NCBI RefSeq assembly: GCF_003063265.1 | Contig: NZ_NERU01000005.1 | Location: forward strand, 62,001-126,000 | Reading direction: 5' to 3' | Source of the DNA: Limnohabitans sp. WS1 | GTDB lineage: Bacteria; Pseudomonadota; Gammaproteobacteria; Burkholderiales; Burkholderiaceae_C | DNA: 64,000 nucleotides | Part shown: positions 26,951-37,299 of the stretch, piece after piece | Layout: each line of letters begins with the position of its first letter | Position numbering within the stretch: position 1 is the stretch's first letter | Notes under the pieces: model-generated | What the model was told of the DNA's origin: nothing | The model's input: the letters and a program-made list of their open reading frames with translations, nothing else | Database searches by the model: none | Translations under genes and position numbers: made by a program

Positions 26951-27487
26951 TCAGGGATTCAGCAACGAATGTGCACCTTCAAAACGTTGCGCGTAATACG
27001 GTTGACGCAGACTGTCCATGCGCACACCCGTGCGTGGGTTGGTGGCGTGCACAAAGCGACCCTCGCCCACATAAACACCAACATGGGAGTGGCGTGCACC
27101 CAAGGTGTTGAAAAACAGCAAATCACCCGCCTGCAATTTTTCGCGGTCGATGGGGCGTGACAAACGAGCCAAATCGGCTGCACTGCCACGAAGCGACAGG
27201 CCTGCGCCCTCCTTGAAGACATGGGCAACCAAACCAGAGCAATCAAAACCCGTGGCAGGGCCGCGTCCACCATAGGCGTAGCGGGTGTCGAGCAAGGACA
27301 TGGCTGTCAAGGCCACATCGTTTCGCAGCGGGTTGTAGGGGCTGGCCGATGCCACAGGTGCTTGGATGGTGGCGGCACAACCACTCAACAGACCGACGCA
27401 CAGGAGTGCCGCAAAAAAGCAAAAAAGGCGCAATGCCAGTGTTTCACCTCGCGTTTTCAAACAAAGTATGAATGCGGGCCCGTTCAT
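26951..27487 (-). CDS. NlpC/P60 family lipoprotein (cell-wall endopeptidase)
   Basis: 178 residues. A signal segment ends in the lipobox LLSGC. The NlpC/P60 domain follows with the catalytic Cys in FDCSGLV and His in HSHVGVYVG, and a third polar residue near GRFVHA. Such enzymes cut peptide cross-links or stems in peptidoglycan. The start overlaps the response-regulator stop by 4 nt, the last link of a four-gene chain starting at yhdP. It faces mltA across the small membrane gene, so two wall-cutting lipoproteins lie side by side. Confidence 0.92.
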   Translation of the reverse strand: MNGPAFILCLKTRGETLALRLFCFFAALLCVGLLSGCAATIQAPVASASPYNPLRNDVALTAMSLLDTRYAYGGRGPATGFDCSGLVAHVFKEGAGLSLRGSAADLARLSRPIDREKLQAGDLLFFNTLGARHSHVGVYVGEGRFVHATNPRTGVRMDSLRQPYYAQRFEGAHSLLNP

Positions 27488-28146
27488 GACAGCAAACGCA
27501 TCAAATTGGCCAACTCGACGGCCGATTTCACGTCCATTTTTTCGAACACCCTGGCCCGATGGACTTCAACAGTGCGCACGCTGATATCCAGTTGATCTGC
27601 AATCAATTTGTTGGGCAAGCCTTCAAGCACCAGATGCATCACATCGCGTTCGCGTTCGGTCAACTCCGACAAACGGGTGCGCAAACATTGCTGTTGGCGA
27701 CGGGTCGTCAAACGCTCTTGAGACAAGCCCAGGGCCTGCTCAACGCGATCGACCAAGGTGTTGTCTGAAAAAGGTTTTTCACAAAAATCAAAAGCGCCAC
27801 GTTTGACAGTGTCGACAGCGGTAGGCACATCTGCGTGACCGGTCAAAAAAATCACAGGCCAAGCGTGTGCCACACCCGTGAGCAACAAATGTTCAAACAA
27901 GGCCAGGCCACTCATGCCCGGCATGCGCACGTCCAGCAAGATGCAGGCTGCAACCGATGGCAGTGGCGAAGGGGTGGTGGGGTCTTGGGCAGGGGGGATG
28001 TGCGCATTGAGCATGTCCAAAAAGCTCTCGGCACTTTTAAACGGGACACTCAACAAACGCCGGGTTCGCAGTAACCAAGCCATGCCATCGCGAACGCTGG
28101 CGTCGTCATCGACGATGAAAACGGTGGGCGTGTCGGTCAGATTCAT
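27484..28146 (-). CDS. FixJ/DctR-type response regulator
   Basis: 220 residues. The receiver domain has the acidic pair in IVDDDASVRDG, phospho-acceptor Asp72 in LLDVRMPGMSG and Lys in FCEKPFSD. The receiver is slightly extended by a proline-rich insert before Asp72 (PPAQDPTTPSPLP). The C-terminal LuxR-type helix-turn-helix reads LTERERDVMHLVLEGLPNKL and VRTVEVHRARVF. It overlaps the kinase stop by 4 nt and the NlpC gene start by 4 nt. It most resembles DctR/FixJ regulators of C4-dicarboxylate uptake, but no dicarboxylate transporter is in the window. Confidence 0.93.
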   Translation of the reverse strand: MNLTDTPTVFIVDDDASVRDGMAWLLRTRRLLSVPFKSAESFLDMLNAHIPPAQDPTTPSPLPSVAACILLDVRMPGMSGLALFEHLLLTGVAHAWPVIFLTGHADVPTAVDTVKRGAFDFCEKPFSDNTLVDRVEQALGLSQERLTTRRQQQCLRTRLSELTERERDVMHLVLEGLPNKLIADQLDISVRTVEVHRARVFEKMDVKSAVELANLMRLLS

Positions 28147-30248
28147 GCTTTGATCTTATCCAAAAGCAAAGCATCAACACCCTTGGTCCCCTGTGTATCC
28201 CCAGGCAATGTGAAGCGAAAAACGGTGCCCCTGGGCTGCAGGGGTTCAAAATCCAGGTGTCCACCGTGTTGTTCGACCACCGTGCGGCACAAGCTCAGAC
28301 CCAAACCCATGCCTTCGGGTTTGGTGGTGAAAAAAGGTGTAAACAGTTTTTGAGCCACTTCCTCGGCAATGCCGACGCCCACATCCGTGACCGAAAATTC
28401 CAACCAGCCGGTCTCTGAATGCGCTGCAAAACGTTTGACCTGTAAAACCAGCACACGTTCACGACATTCGGGCACATCCATGGCCTGCATGCCGTTTCGA
28501 CACAGGTTCAAAAGCACTTGTTCCACCATGGTGCGGTCACACACCACCCAAGGCAATTTGGCCTCAACACGGAAGTGGACCTTGACGTTCAGTTTGCGTG
28601 CCTGCAAATTCACCAAAGGCGCAATGGCATCGATCAAAGCCTGAGGCAGCACGGACTCTCGCGCCTGGTCGCGTCGGCGAACAAAGTCGTGCACACTGCT
28701 GATGACCCGGCCAGCCCGTTGGGCTTGCTCGGCAATGCGGCGCAGCGCCATGTGGACGTCGTCCAACGTCTGGGGCACCGCTTGAGGGTCTTTGAGCAAA
28801 TTCAGCGAACCATTGGCATAACTGGCAATGGCCGCCAAAGGTTGGTTGAGCTCGTGGCTGAGCAAAGAGGCCATTTCGCCCACGGTGGCCAAACGGGCAG
28901 TGGCTTGCAAGCGCTCTTGGCTGGCCCGAGACAGCTCTTCAATTCGGCGTTGCTCGCTGATGTCAATGACCGCCCCCATCCAGCCCGTTTGTTGGCCCTG
29001 AACACTGATCAGGGGGGCCTCGATGATCAGAACCGGAAAACGCGTGCCGTCCTGGCGCATGAACACCGACTCAAAGCCTTCGCGCGGCGGCACATTGCCA
29101 GCCAGGCGAATGGCCTGACGCTGCTTGTATTCGTCCACCATTTCCGGCGGCCAATAAGGCATGGGGGCATTGCGTCCGGTGAGCACCTCAGCATCGAGCC
29201 CCACCATTTGGCAAAAAGCAGGGTTCACATAGGTGATGCGGCCTTCCAGATCGCGGGCCCGCAGGCCTGTGACCAAGGAGTCTTCCATGGCTTTGCGAAA
29301 AGCGAGCGCTTCGGCCAATTCGCGTTCGGCTTTCAAACGGCGACGGGAATCTTTGGCAAGCAAAATCATGACCGTGACCAAAGCAATGGACATGCCGGTG
29401 ACCAAGGCGGTCAACACATTGGGAAACAGGTCGGGCTTTCCCCTTCGCCCATCCATGCGCAGCACCAAGGTGTTGCCTGGCAAATCCACCAGTTGCTGGG
29501 CGGTGAACACCCTCAAGCCGCGTCGTTGTGTGCCTGAAATGGCCAGACGTGTGCCATCGGGCTCGGTGAATGACAATTCGTTGCGTCGGCCAAAGCTTTT
29601 GCCCAAACGCTCTTGCAACAATTCTTGCAAACCATAAGTGACCACGGTGAAGCCCATCAGTTCTCCTGCATGGACATAAGGCAGGCACAACTCCATGACT
29701 TCAAAGCCCAAGCCATCAACCTGGGGTAAAAAATAGGTACTCGAATAGGCTGGACCACTCAAACGTCGGGCCCGCAGACAGGACTGCAGCGTTTCGTTGA
29801 GCATGTCACTGCGCGGGTTGCGTTCAAAGACAGGGCTGCGCAGGGGGGAATCGGCCTGGTTGCGCAAATTTTGTGCTTTGTCACGCCACTCCACACGCAG
29901 CCAGTCACGGTGCTCCCTGAGCAAGGACAGCATCTCTTGTTGCCATTGGGCGGCATTGGGCTGGGCCGCTTGAACCCCTTGAATCGCCTGAACATGCCGC
30001 GACAGCTGTGTGCGCAATTCATTGACGGCATCGGCGGTGTCTCGCTCCAATTCGGCCTGGACCTGGCTGGCTTCATAACGCCCGGCCAGCCAGACCAAGG
30101 TTATCAACACGGCCAGCACCAAGGTCATCAAAGCGACCCACAAAGAGCGTCTGCCAGCCCCCCCGGGAAGCCAATCCGTCATGCGCGTGCGCCAGCGCTT
30201 GATGCGCCATCGCCAATGCGGCCAAAACATGGGGCGCAGCTTGTTCAT
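28143..30248 (-). CDS. PAS-domain sensor histidine kinase (DctS/FixL-like)
   Basis: 701 residues. Membrane segments at about 34-56 and 278-298 enclose a periplasmic sensor domain of roughly 220 residues. A PAS domain covers about 315-430 (ITYVNPAFCQMVG, WMGAVIDISEQ). The phospho-accepting His465 is in LSHELNQPLAAIASYANG, the HisKA variant of DctS/DctB kinases. The HATPase has DVGVGIA, FFTTKPEGMGLGL and ends normally. DctS proteins sense C4-dicarboxylates outside the cell. Here the gene is joined by ATGA overlaps to yhdP before it and to the regulator after it, so an envelope signal is also possible. Confidence 0.92.
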   Translation of the reverse strand: MNKLRPMFWPHWRWRIKRWRTRMTDWLPGGAGRRSLWVALMTLVLAVLITLVWLAGRYEASQVQAELERDTADAVNELRTQLSRHVQAIQGVQAAQPNAAQWQQEMLSLLREHRDWLRVEWRDKAQNLRNQADSPLRSPVFERNPRSDMLNETLQSCLRARRLSGPAYSSTYFLPQVDGLGFEVMELCLPYVHAGELMGFTVVTYGLQELLQERLGKSFGRRNELSFTEPDGTRLAISGTQRRGLRVFTAQQLVDLPGNTLVLRMDGRRGKPDLFPNVLTALVTGMSIALVTVMILLAKDSRRRLKAERELAEALAFRKAMEDSLVTGLRARDLEGRITYVNPAFCQMVGLDAEVLTGRNAPMPYWPPEMVDEYKQRQAIRLAGNVPPREGFESVFMRQDGTRFPVLIIEAPLISVQGQQTGWMGAVIDISEQRRIEELSRASQERLQATARLATVGEMASLLSHELNQPLAAIASYANGSLNLLKDPQAVPQTLDDVHMALRRIAEQAQRAGRVISSVHDFVRRRDQARESVLPQALIDAIAPLVNLQARKLNVKVHFRVEAKLPWVVCDRTMVEQVLLNLCRNGMQAMDVPECRERVLVLQVKRFAAHSETGWLEFSVTDVGVGIAEEVAQKLFTPFFTTKPEGMGLGLSLCRTVVEQHGGHLDFEPLQPRGTVFRFTLPGDTQGTKGVDALLLDKIKA

Positions 30249-33200
30249 GGGCTTTTGGCTGGGGTTGTGCGCAGATCGACCCGGGTTACACGAGGATCTG
30301 TCCAGCTGCCATCGATCAGGAATTCTTGGGTGGAGGCGCGTGACAAAGGGTTTTGCAAAAACAATTGGGCCAAAAAGGTGGTCAGGCCCACCACGGGGTT
30401 GACCGCAATACCCGCCAGCAAAGAGGCTGTTCCTGCATCGACCTCGGGCAAGATGACCACCCTCAGTTGTTGTGTTTCGCGTGCAATGTCGGCTGTGCCA
30501 TCCAGCTGAACGACGGCGTTGACGCCCCGAATTTGTAAATTTTGGGTTTGGGCCATGCCCTTGGCAATGTTGACCCGTCCTTGAACCGAGTCAAACGCAA
30601 AGCCTTCGGAAAAGACATCCCGAAAATCCAGCATCAAACGCCGTGGCAAGGCCTGCAGGCTCAGCACGCCCAGCAATTTGGCGGCACCGGCATCGGCTTT
30701 GAGAAATTGACCACGACCCATGCGAACTTCAAATTGCCCATCCAGGCTGGGGTAGTGCAAAGCCAAAGGCGAGCCCTGCCAGCGCACAAGTCCTTCGAGT
30801 TGCCCAGCGCCCCCGCGCAGGGCATCGGGTGTGCCCAAGCGGGCCAAAAGATCGCCTGCATTTTGAACATCCAACACAAAGTTCATTTCTGTCTGGCGCT
30901 GTGTTTTGCCCGCATGGGCTGCCAACCAGCGGCCGGTGCTGCGCAAGCTGCCCTCGGGCAAGGTGATGTTGAATTTTTTCAATTGCCATTCCACGCCGGG
31001 AACGCCGGGCACGCTGGAGGTGCGTGCAGCCGTGTTGTTGACCGCCTCAATGTCGACTTTGCCCAGTTTTTTGCCACGCAATTCAAGGGCATCCACCACG
31101 ATGTCCAGTGCTGGCAACTGAATGGGTGGTGTTTCCAACAAGGATTCCACATCTTTGGCAGAAGAAGGCGGCAGGGTCAAACGGCTGAACCGGGCGAACA
31201 GCAAGCCTTGTTGCTCGCCTGATGAGGGTCGGTAGCGCACATGTCCGCTGAGTTCTTGCGCATCCACATTCAATTGCCATTGCTGGGCATCTCGGGTGCC
31301 GCCCGCCGTCACTTGGTGCAAGGTTCGGCCTTCGGCCGTCAAGGTTTGGGCTTTCAGTCCAATGCGGGTGGGCATGTAGGCAAGCAAAGCGGCAGGCTCA
31401 ACCAAAGGTTCACCACGCTCTTGTGGGTTTGTTGAAACGAGAGAGCGCCATTCATCGATCAGCAAGTGGTCAACGGCCACAAGTGCTGTGACCCCGTGGT
31501 CAGGCAAGGCCGGTGCTTGATCTAAGGGCACACCCAAGGCCAAAGCGCCGCGCAAAACCTTTGGCTGCGGGCCCGAAAGGTCGCGCACGTAGTGGGCAGA
31601 AACATCATCCCCAAGCCGCAGTTGAATGTGGTCTTGCCATTGGGGGCCTTGGCCCTGGCTGCGGATGTTCAGGGACAAGGGTTTGAGGGTGTCGGCAGTT
31701 TTGCCCAAAGGGGTGGGCCATTGGATGGCCAAACCTTGAAGTGCGCTGTGGACCGACAGTTCTGGTTGGCCTTGGTGCCAAGCCAAGCGTGCTTTGTAGG
31801 TGCTGGAACCTGTGAGGTGCTGTGCCAGGACATTCAGGGGATAAAGGTCTTTGGACCCGCGCAAGCCTTCTGCACTGATCTGGCCTTCAACTTCAAAAGC
31901 CAGCGTGGGTGGCGCTCCCGGTGTGGACGACGGCTGCAGGCCTGCGTCCATGATCACCGCGCCACCCAAGAGCTGGGCTTTGGCCTTGGACACTTTGAAG
32001 CCTGTCTGGTTGAACTCCACAGCGCCATGCACTTTTTCAAGCCATGGTGTGGCCGGCGTCACGCGCACATCGTTGCCCGCCAACACGACCGTGCCTTGGA
32101 CTTGACTGTCCTTGAGATGGCGCAAAGGCAAGCCCAGTTTCAAACGCAGTTGAACTGGCCCAGTGGCCGTGGTGTTGTGCAGCGCCTGCGACAGCATCTG
32201 ATCGAGCGGGGATTGTTGCACCGCAGCCAGAAATTGTGCTGCCTCGCCAGTGCCATCGGCTGTCAATTGCAGCTGAGGGTCATGGCGCATGTCGGCGATT
32301 TCAACCGCAGCAGCTTTGAGCAAGACAGCGTTTTTGGACTCCCCAAAACGTGCACTCGCATCGCTGAGTTGGACCCCGGTCCGGTCAAAGCTCAGTTGCC
32401 CTTGTAATGAGTGCAAGTGCGGCCAGCGTGGTCCTGTTGCAGGCAGCAAATGGGCGGGCACCATGTCAAACTGCACACCCGTCAAGCGCCCAGAGACCCG
32501 GAATTCGCCATCGCTTGGGCTTTCAAAAGGCCATTTGGCCAAGTCGCCTTTGAGCTTGGTTTTCACCCCCACATAACGCCCTTTGACCAAGGCATCTTGA
32601 ACATAGTGGCGCACCGATTCAGGCAGTTGCAAAGGCAAATACCGGTGCGCGGCAGCGGCGTCGGCTTGTGCGATCGTGCCTTGCAAGTCCAGCCACCCGG
32701 GCCCATCGCCTCTGGGGTCTTGTTGCCACTGCCCACGCCATTGACCCTGCACATCGGCGTTGGCCAAGCTCAATTGCCATTGCGGCACTTGCCACACCTG
32801 ACCGTTGGCACCTGATTTTTTTTCCCAAACGGCCAAGGCCTGCAGTTGCCGAACAGGCACCTCAGAACGCTCCAAAATGCCGGGAAAATCCACCGAACCA
32901 CCGTGTGGCATGCGCAGGTCCACGCGGCCACCCTCTTGGCTCATCTTGATGTTCACCTCGGCGTTTTGCACCCCCGGCCAAAGCCGTGTTCCTGGTTTGG
33001 CCTGGTCGTGGCGCATCCGCACTTGGCTCAGGCTCAATTGTGTGTTGTACCCACTTGGCGAGCGCCAATCGCCTTGCCAATCCCAGCGCAAGGCATTCAA
33101 CTGTCCGGTCACGGTGAGCTCTTGCAAGCGTGCCAAAACAGGTGCGCCTTTGGCCATGTGCAGGGCCAATTCACGCAAGGCCAGCAGGTCCAGCTTTTCG

Positions 33201-34381
33201 GCCCGCAGATGGCCAGATGCGGGTTGAGCGCCTTGAGCGTAGGTGTAGTCCAGTGCCCACTGCCCACCTGTCCAGTTCAGACCCGTGTCGTCCACCAAGG
33301 CCACATCGCGTGTCAAGACCTCAAAACCCTTGTCATGAACCTTGCCTCCCAAGCGCCCTGACACTTGGGCCAGCTTCAAAGGGGCGTCTTGCGCGTCACG
33401 CACCACGTTCAAGCCGCTCAGCGCCACATCGACCAAGCCACCCGTCCATTGGCCTTTGTCTACATCACCCCACAAGCGCAAGGCGCCCCGCCCTGCGTTC
33501 ATTTGCCAAGTTTGGGTGATGCGCTTGGGCAGATGGGACCACCATGGGGCCACACGGATTTGGGCAAAGTCGGCGTAGACCTGCCCAGACCAATCGGCCC
33601 ACCGCGCAGGGTGGGTCGACAACCAACCACGGCTGAATCGGCCCATGAGCACAAAACGCTCACCCCAAGCCTCAGGTGGGCTGGCATCCACGCGCCAGTG
33701 GTGGTGCCTTGCGGTGTTGCGCAGCACCACATCCACGTTGCGAAAACTCAAGTCTGTGGTGGGCAGGGTTGTGGGTTCCGTCCTTTCCCGTGCGCTGGGC
33801 GGGGCATGGGGTGCTCGGGTCCCCGTGTTTTCATTGCCAGCGGGTTCATGGTGCCAGTGCAAGATGGCCCCACGCACCACCACCTCTCGTTGTGCAAACA
33901 ACCAATCGGCCACGGCCGAATCTGCGGGGCCATGGCCCCAAAGCAGACCCGCCACCCGCCATTGCCCTTGTGCATTCAGGTGAATGTCAACTTCCGGGGC
34001 ATCCAATACCAACTGGTCCAAGCGCAAGCGCAAGGCTGAGCGCAGGCTCACGGCCACCCAGACTTTGGGCAGCCGAAGCGTGGCATGGCCCTGTGGGTCC
34101 AGCAAAGCCAGGTCGCGCAGCTCAAAAGAAGGCACCCAACCGGTCGAATGGGCCGAAATCTCGCCGATGCGCACCGGAACGCCAAGGGCTTGGCGGGCCA
34201 TGCTTTCGAGTGCAGGGCGAAATTCGGAGATTCGCGGCACAATCCAAAAATGCAATGTGGCCCACGCCATTCCCAGCAACAAACCGGCCACCAACAAACC
34301 CCAAACCACGAACCGAACGCCAGCGGCCAGCCAGCGATGGCAGCGGCAGATCAATGGTGACAAAGGGTTGGAAGACGGCAC
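30245..34381 (-). CDS. YhdP family AsmA-like protein
   Basis: 1378 residues from a GTG at 34381. One N-terminal membrane segment (about 20-48) is followed by a long, beta-rich periplasmic region with VPVRIGEISAHSTGWVPSF and, at the C-terminus, an AsmA-like domain (LLGVLSLQALPRRLMLDFRDVF). Members of the YhdP/TamB/AsmA group are thought to bridge the envelope and move phospholipids to the outer membrane. The length is normal. The gene is divergent from glnE with 31 bp between starts, so the promoters overlap or the true start is a little further in. Its stop overlaps the kinase start by 4 nt. Confidence 0.93.
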   Translation of the reverse strand: MPSSNPLSPLICRCHRWLAAGVRFVVWGLLVAGLLLGMAWATLHFWIVPRISEFRPALESMARQALGVPVRIGEISAHSTGWVPSFELRDLALLDPQGHATLRLPKVWVAVSLRSALRLRLDQLVLDAPEVDIHLNAQGQWRVAGLLWGHGPADSAVADWLFAQREVVVRGAILHWHHEPAGNENTGTRAPHAPPSARERTEPTTLPTTDLSFRNVDVVLRNTARHHHWRVDASPPEAWGERFVLMGRFSRGWLSTHPARWADWSGQVYADFAQIRVAPWWSHLPKRITQTWQMNAGRGALRLWGDVDKGQWTGGLVDVALSGLNVVRDAQDAPLKLAQVSGRLGGKVHDKGFEVLTRDVALVDDTGLNWTGGQWALDYTYAQGAQPASGHLRAEKLDLLALRELALHMAKGAPVLARLQELTVTGQLNALRWDWQGDWRSPSGYNTQLSLSQVRMRHDQAKPGTRLWPGVQNAEVNIKMSQEGGRVDLRMPHGGSVDFPGILERSEVPVRQLQALAVWEKKSGANGQVWQVPQWQLSLANADVQGQWRGQWQQDPRGDGPGWLDLQGTIAQADAAAAHRYLPLQLPESVRHYVQDALVKGRYVGVKTKLKGDLAKWPFESPSDGEFRVSGRLTGVQFDMVPAHLLPATGPRWPHLHSLQGQLSFDRTGVQLSDASARFGESKNAVLLKAAAVEIADMRHDPQLQLTADGTGEAAQFLAAVQQSPLDQMLSQALHNTTATGPVQLRLKLGLPLRHLKDSQVQGTVVLAGNDVRVTPATPWLEKVHGAVEFNQTGFKVSKAKAQLLGGAVIMDAGLQPSSTPGAPPTLAFEVEGQISAEGLRGSKDLYPLNVLAQHLTGSSTYKARLAWHQGQPELSVHSALQGLAIQWPTPLGKTADTLKPLSLNIRSQGQGPQWQDHIQLRLGDDVSAHYVRDLSGPQPKVLRGALALGVPLDQAPALPDHGVTALVAVDHLLIDEWRSLVSTNPQERGEPLVEPAALLAYMPTRIGLKAQTLTAEGRTLHQVTAGGTRDAQQWQLNVDAQELSGHVRYRPSSGEQQGLLFARFSRLTLPPSSAKDVESLLETPPIQLPALDIVVDALELRGKKLGKVDIEAVNNTAARTSSVPGVPGVEWQLKKFNITLPEGSLRSTGRWLAAHAGKTQRQTEMNFVLDVQNAGDLLARLGTPDALRGGAGQLEGLVRWQGSPLALHYPSLDGQFEVRMGRGQFLKADAGAAKLLGVLSLQALPRRLMLDFRDVFSEGFAFDSVQGRVNIAKGMAQTQNLQIRGVNAVVQLDGTADIARETQQLRVVILPEVDAGTASLLAGIAVNPVVGLTTFLAQLFLQNPLSRASTQEFLIDGSWTDPRVTRVDLRTTPAKSP

Positions 34382-34412
34382 AAACGTTTGAATCAGAAAG
34401 CCAGCAGGAATT

Positions 34413-37151
34413 ATGACCCGCAGTCAGCCACCCGAGGTGGCCACCGCCACAGGCCCGGACAACACTTTGGACGGTGCCCTGTATTCTCGTTTTGTTCAGC
34501 GCCTGCACCGCCGTTATGCCGATGTGTTGACGCTGCTGCCGCCCGGTGTCCCCACCCGCGACAACTTGAACACCGCCTTTGCGGCACTGCAGGCCAAGGG
34601 CTTGGATACCAGCGCCGCTTTGCGTGTGTTGCGCCAACTTTGCCTGGAGCGACTGGCCCAGCTCGACTGCAGCCAGCAAACAGGCCTGGCAGGGGTCACC
34701 CACAGCATGACGTGGCTGGCCGAAGTCACCCTCGACATCGCCTGGCAACACGTCATGACCGACCTGGACGCCCTGCACGGCGTGCCCACCAAAGCCAATG
34801 GCCAGCGTGCCGAGATGTGGATCATCGGCATGGGCAAGTTGGGCGCTCGAGAACTGAATGTGTCCAGCGACATCGACCTGATCTACGTCTATGACGAAGA
34901 CGGCGAAACCACAGGCAACAGCGAAGGCCGCCACAAGGTCTCGTGCCAGGAATACTTCAGCCGTGCCGTCAAACGCATGTATGCCTTGATTGGCGAGACC
35001 ACCGAGCACGGCTTTGTGTTCCGCGTCGACCTGGCCCTGCGCCCCAACGGCAACTCCGGCCCCAGCGTGGTTTCGCTCGATGCGCTGGAAAACTACCTGC
35101 TCATCCAGGGCCGCGAATGGGAACGCTTTGCCTGGATGAAAAGCCGCGTCATTGCCCCGCGCAGCGCGGTGGTCAACGGCTCAGCCCAAGCCCTGCGGGC
35201 CGTGGTGCTGCCCTTTGTGTTTCGCCGCTACCTCGACTACAACGTCTTTGAATCGCTGCGCACCTTGCACCAGCAAATCCGCGACCACGCGTCCAAGCGC
35301 AGCGCGGGCCACCCCGAACGCGCCAACGACGTGAAGCTGTCGCGCGGCGGCATCCGCGAAATCGAATTCACCGTGCAGCTGCTGCAAGTCGTGCGCGGCG
35401 GGCAGTTTCCAGAACTGCGCACCCGCCCCACGCTGGACGCGCTGCAACGCGTGGCCAAAGCCGGCCTCATGCCCCAGGCCACGGCCGACGCCTTGAGTGC
35501 GGCTTATGTGTTTTTGCGCCAGGTCGAGCACCGCATCCAGTACTTGGACGACCAGCAAACCCACATCTTGCCCACCGCCGATGCCGACCTGGCCTGGATC
35601 GCCCAGACCTTGGGCCATGCCAACACCTGCGAGTTTTTGAGTGCCCTGGACGCCCACCGCGAAGTGGTGGCGCAAGAATTTGACATCCTGCTGGGCGGCG
35701 ACCGGGAGTGCAAAGGCTGTAACGGCAAAAACGGCCAACGCGAACCCGCCGAGCTGGACGGCATTGCCGGGGTTTTCAAGGGCCGCATTGGTGAGCGCCT
35801 GGCCCAGTGGCCGGGCAACCCCCGTGTGCAAGCTTTGCGCGACGACGCCCGTGGCCGCCTGATGCGCCTGCTGCAACGCACCGCCCAGTGGCTGCAAGAC
35901 GGCCGCGTGAGTGAAGAAGCCGTGCTGCGCATGGTCGACTGGATCGAACCCCTGCTGCGCCGCGAAAGCTACCTGGCCCTGATGCTCGAGCGCCCCTCGG
36001 TGCACGAACGCCTGCTGCGCCTGCTGGGCGCGGCCAAGTGGCCGGCCCGCTACCTGCTGCAACACCCCGGTGTGATCGACGAGCTGGCCGGGGGCAACCT
36101 GTTTGACAGCCGTTTTGACGCCGCCGAATTTGAAGGCGAATTGCAAGCGCGCCTGACGGCCCTGCAACGCACCGGCGAAGACGACGAAGAAAGCCTGCTC
36201 AATTTGCTGCGCCGCGCCCACCACGCCGAGCAGTTCCGAACGCTCGCGCGTGACGTCGAAGGCGTGCTCACGGTCGAACAAGTGGCCGACGACCTGAGCG
36301 CCCTGGCCGACGCCGTGCTGCGCGTGACGGCCCGCTGGTGCTGGAGCCGCCTGAAAAACCGCCACCGCGAACAACCGGCCATTGCCATCATCGGCTACGG
36401 CAAGCTGGGTGGCAAAGAGCTGGGCTACGGCAGCGACCTGGACATCGTGTTTGTGTACGACGACGAGGATGAACGCGCCCAGGAAATCTATGCCGCTTAC
36501 GTGCGCAAAATGATCAACTGGATGACGGTGAAAACCGCCGAAGGCGATATCTACGAAATCGACACCGCCTTGCGCCCCAACGGCAATTCAGGCTTGCTGG
36601 TCACCCGCTTTGAAGCCTACGCCGACTACCAGCAGCAGCGCGGCAGCAACACCGCCTGGACCTGGGAACACCAGGCCATGACCCGCGCCCGCTTTGTCAT
36701 GGGTCTGCCCAGCCTGGCGCCCCGCTTTGACGCCGTGCGCCACGCCGTCATCAGCGCCCCGCGCGACGCCGCCAGTCTGAAGTCCGAAATCGTCGCCATG
36801 CGCGAACGCGTGCGCCAGGGCCACCCGGTCAAAGCCGACTTTTTCGACGTCAAACACAGCCCCGGCGGCATGGTCGACGCCGAGTTTGCCGTGCAATACC
36901 TGGTGCTGCTGCACACCGCCGCCCACCCCGAGTTGGCCGACAACGTGGGCAACATCGCCCTGCTGATCCGCGCCGAAGCCGTGGGTTTGCTGCCCCAGGG
37001 CATGGGCCAGGCCGCTGCCAACGCCTACCGAGAAATGCGCCGCCTGCAACACCGCGCCCGCCTGAACGAAGAGCCCACCCAGGTCGAGCCCGCCACCCTC
37101 CATTCAGAGTGCGGTGCCATCTTGGCGGTGTGGCAAGCGGTCATGGACTGA
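34413..37151 (+). CDS. glnE: Bifunctional glutamine synthetase adenylyltransferase/deadenylase
   Basis: 912 residues. There are two nucleotidyltransferase domains: the deadenylase half with GMGKLGARELNVSSDIDLIY and the adenylyltransferase half with GYGKLGGKELGYGSDLDIVF. Each carries the G-x-G-K-L-G and D-x-D metal ligands. GlnE adds or removes AMP on glutamine synthetase according to PII and glutamine. RPNGNSG occurs in both halves. Divergent from yhdP. Downstream are 148 bp before the first receptor gene. Confidence 0.97.
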   Translation: MTRSQPPEVATATGPDNTLDGALYSRFVQRLHRRYADVLTLLPPGVPTRDNLNTAFAALQAKGLDTSAALRVLRQLCLERLAQLDCSQQTGLAGVTHSMTWLAEVTLDIAWQHVMTDLDALHGVPTKANGQRAEMWIIGMGKLGARELNVSSDIDLIYVYDEDGETTGNSEGRHKVSCQEYFSRAVKRMYALIGETTEHGFVFRVDLALRPNGNSGPSVVSLDALENYLLIQGREWERFAWMKSRVIAPRSAVVNGSAQALRAVVLPFVFRRYLDYNVFESLRTLHQQIRDHASKRSAGHPERANDVKLSRGGIREIEFTVQLLQVVRGGQFPELRTRPTLDALQRVAKAGLMPQATADALSAAYVFLRQVEHRIQYLDDQQTHILPTADADLAWIAQTLGHANTCEFLSALDAHREVVAQEFDILLGGDRECKGCNGKNGQREPAELDGIAGVFKGRIGERLAQWPGNPRVQALRDDARGRLMRLLQRTAQWLQDGRVSEEAVLRMVDWIEPLLRRESYLALMLERPSVHERLLRLLGAAKWPARYLLQHPGVIDELAGGNLFDSRFDAAEFEGELQARLTALQRTGEDDEESLLNLLRRAHHAEQFRTLARDVEGVLTVEQVADDLSALADAVLRVTARWCWSRLKNRHREQPAIAIIGYGKLGGKELGYGSDLDIVFVYDDEDERAQEIYAAYVRKMINWMTVKTAEGDIYEIDTALRPNGNSGLLVTRFEAYADYQQQRGSNTAWTWEHQAMTRARFVMGLPSLAPRFDAVRHAVISAPRDAASLKSEIVAMRERVRQGHPVKADFFDVKHSPGGMVDAEFAVQYLVLLHTAAHPELADNVGNIALLIRAEAVGLLPQGMGQAAANAYREMRRLQHRARLNEEPTQVEPATLHSECGAILAVWQAVMD

Positions 37152-37299
37152 CCCTGTGCCCATCGCCGGGTGCACAGGCCTCACAAAAGCGGATCAAAAC
37201 CACATATTCAGGACGGATTGACCAGTTTTTGATCTTTTTGACACCATCTAATGTAAAAATCGGACGTATAGCGTTCAATTTTGACTGAGGACAGGTGCT

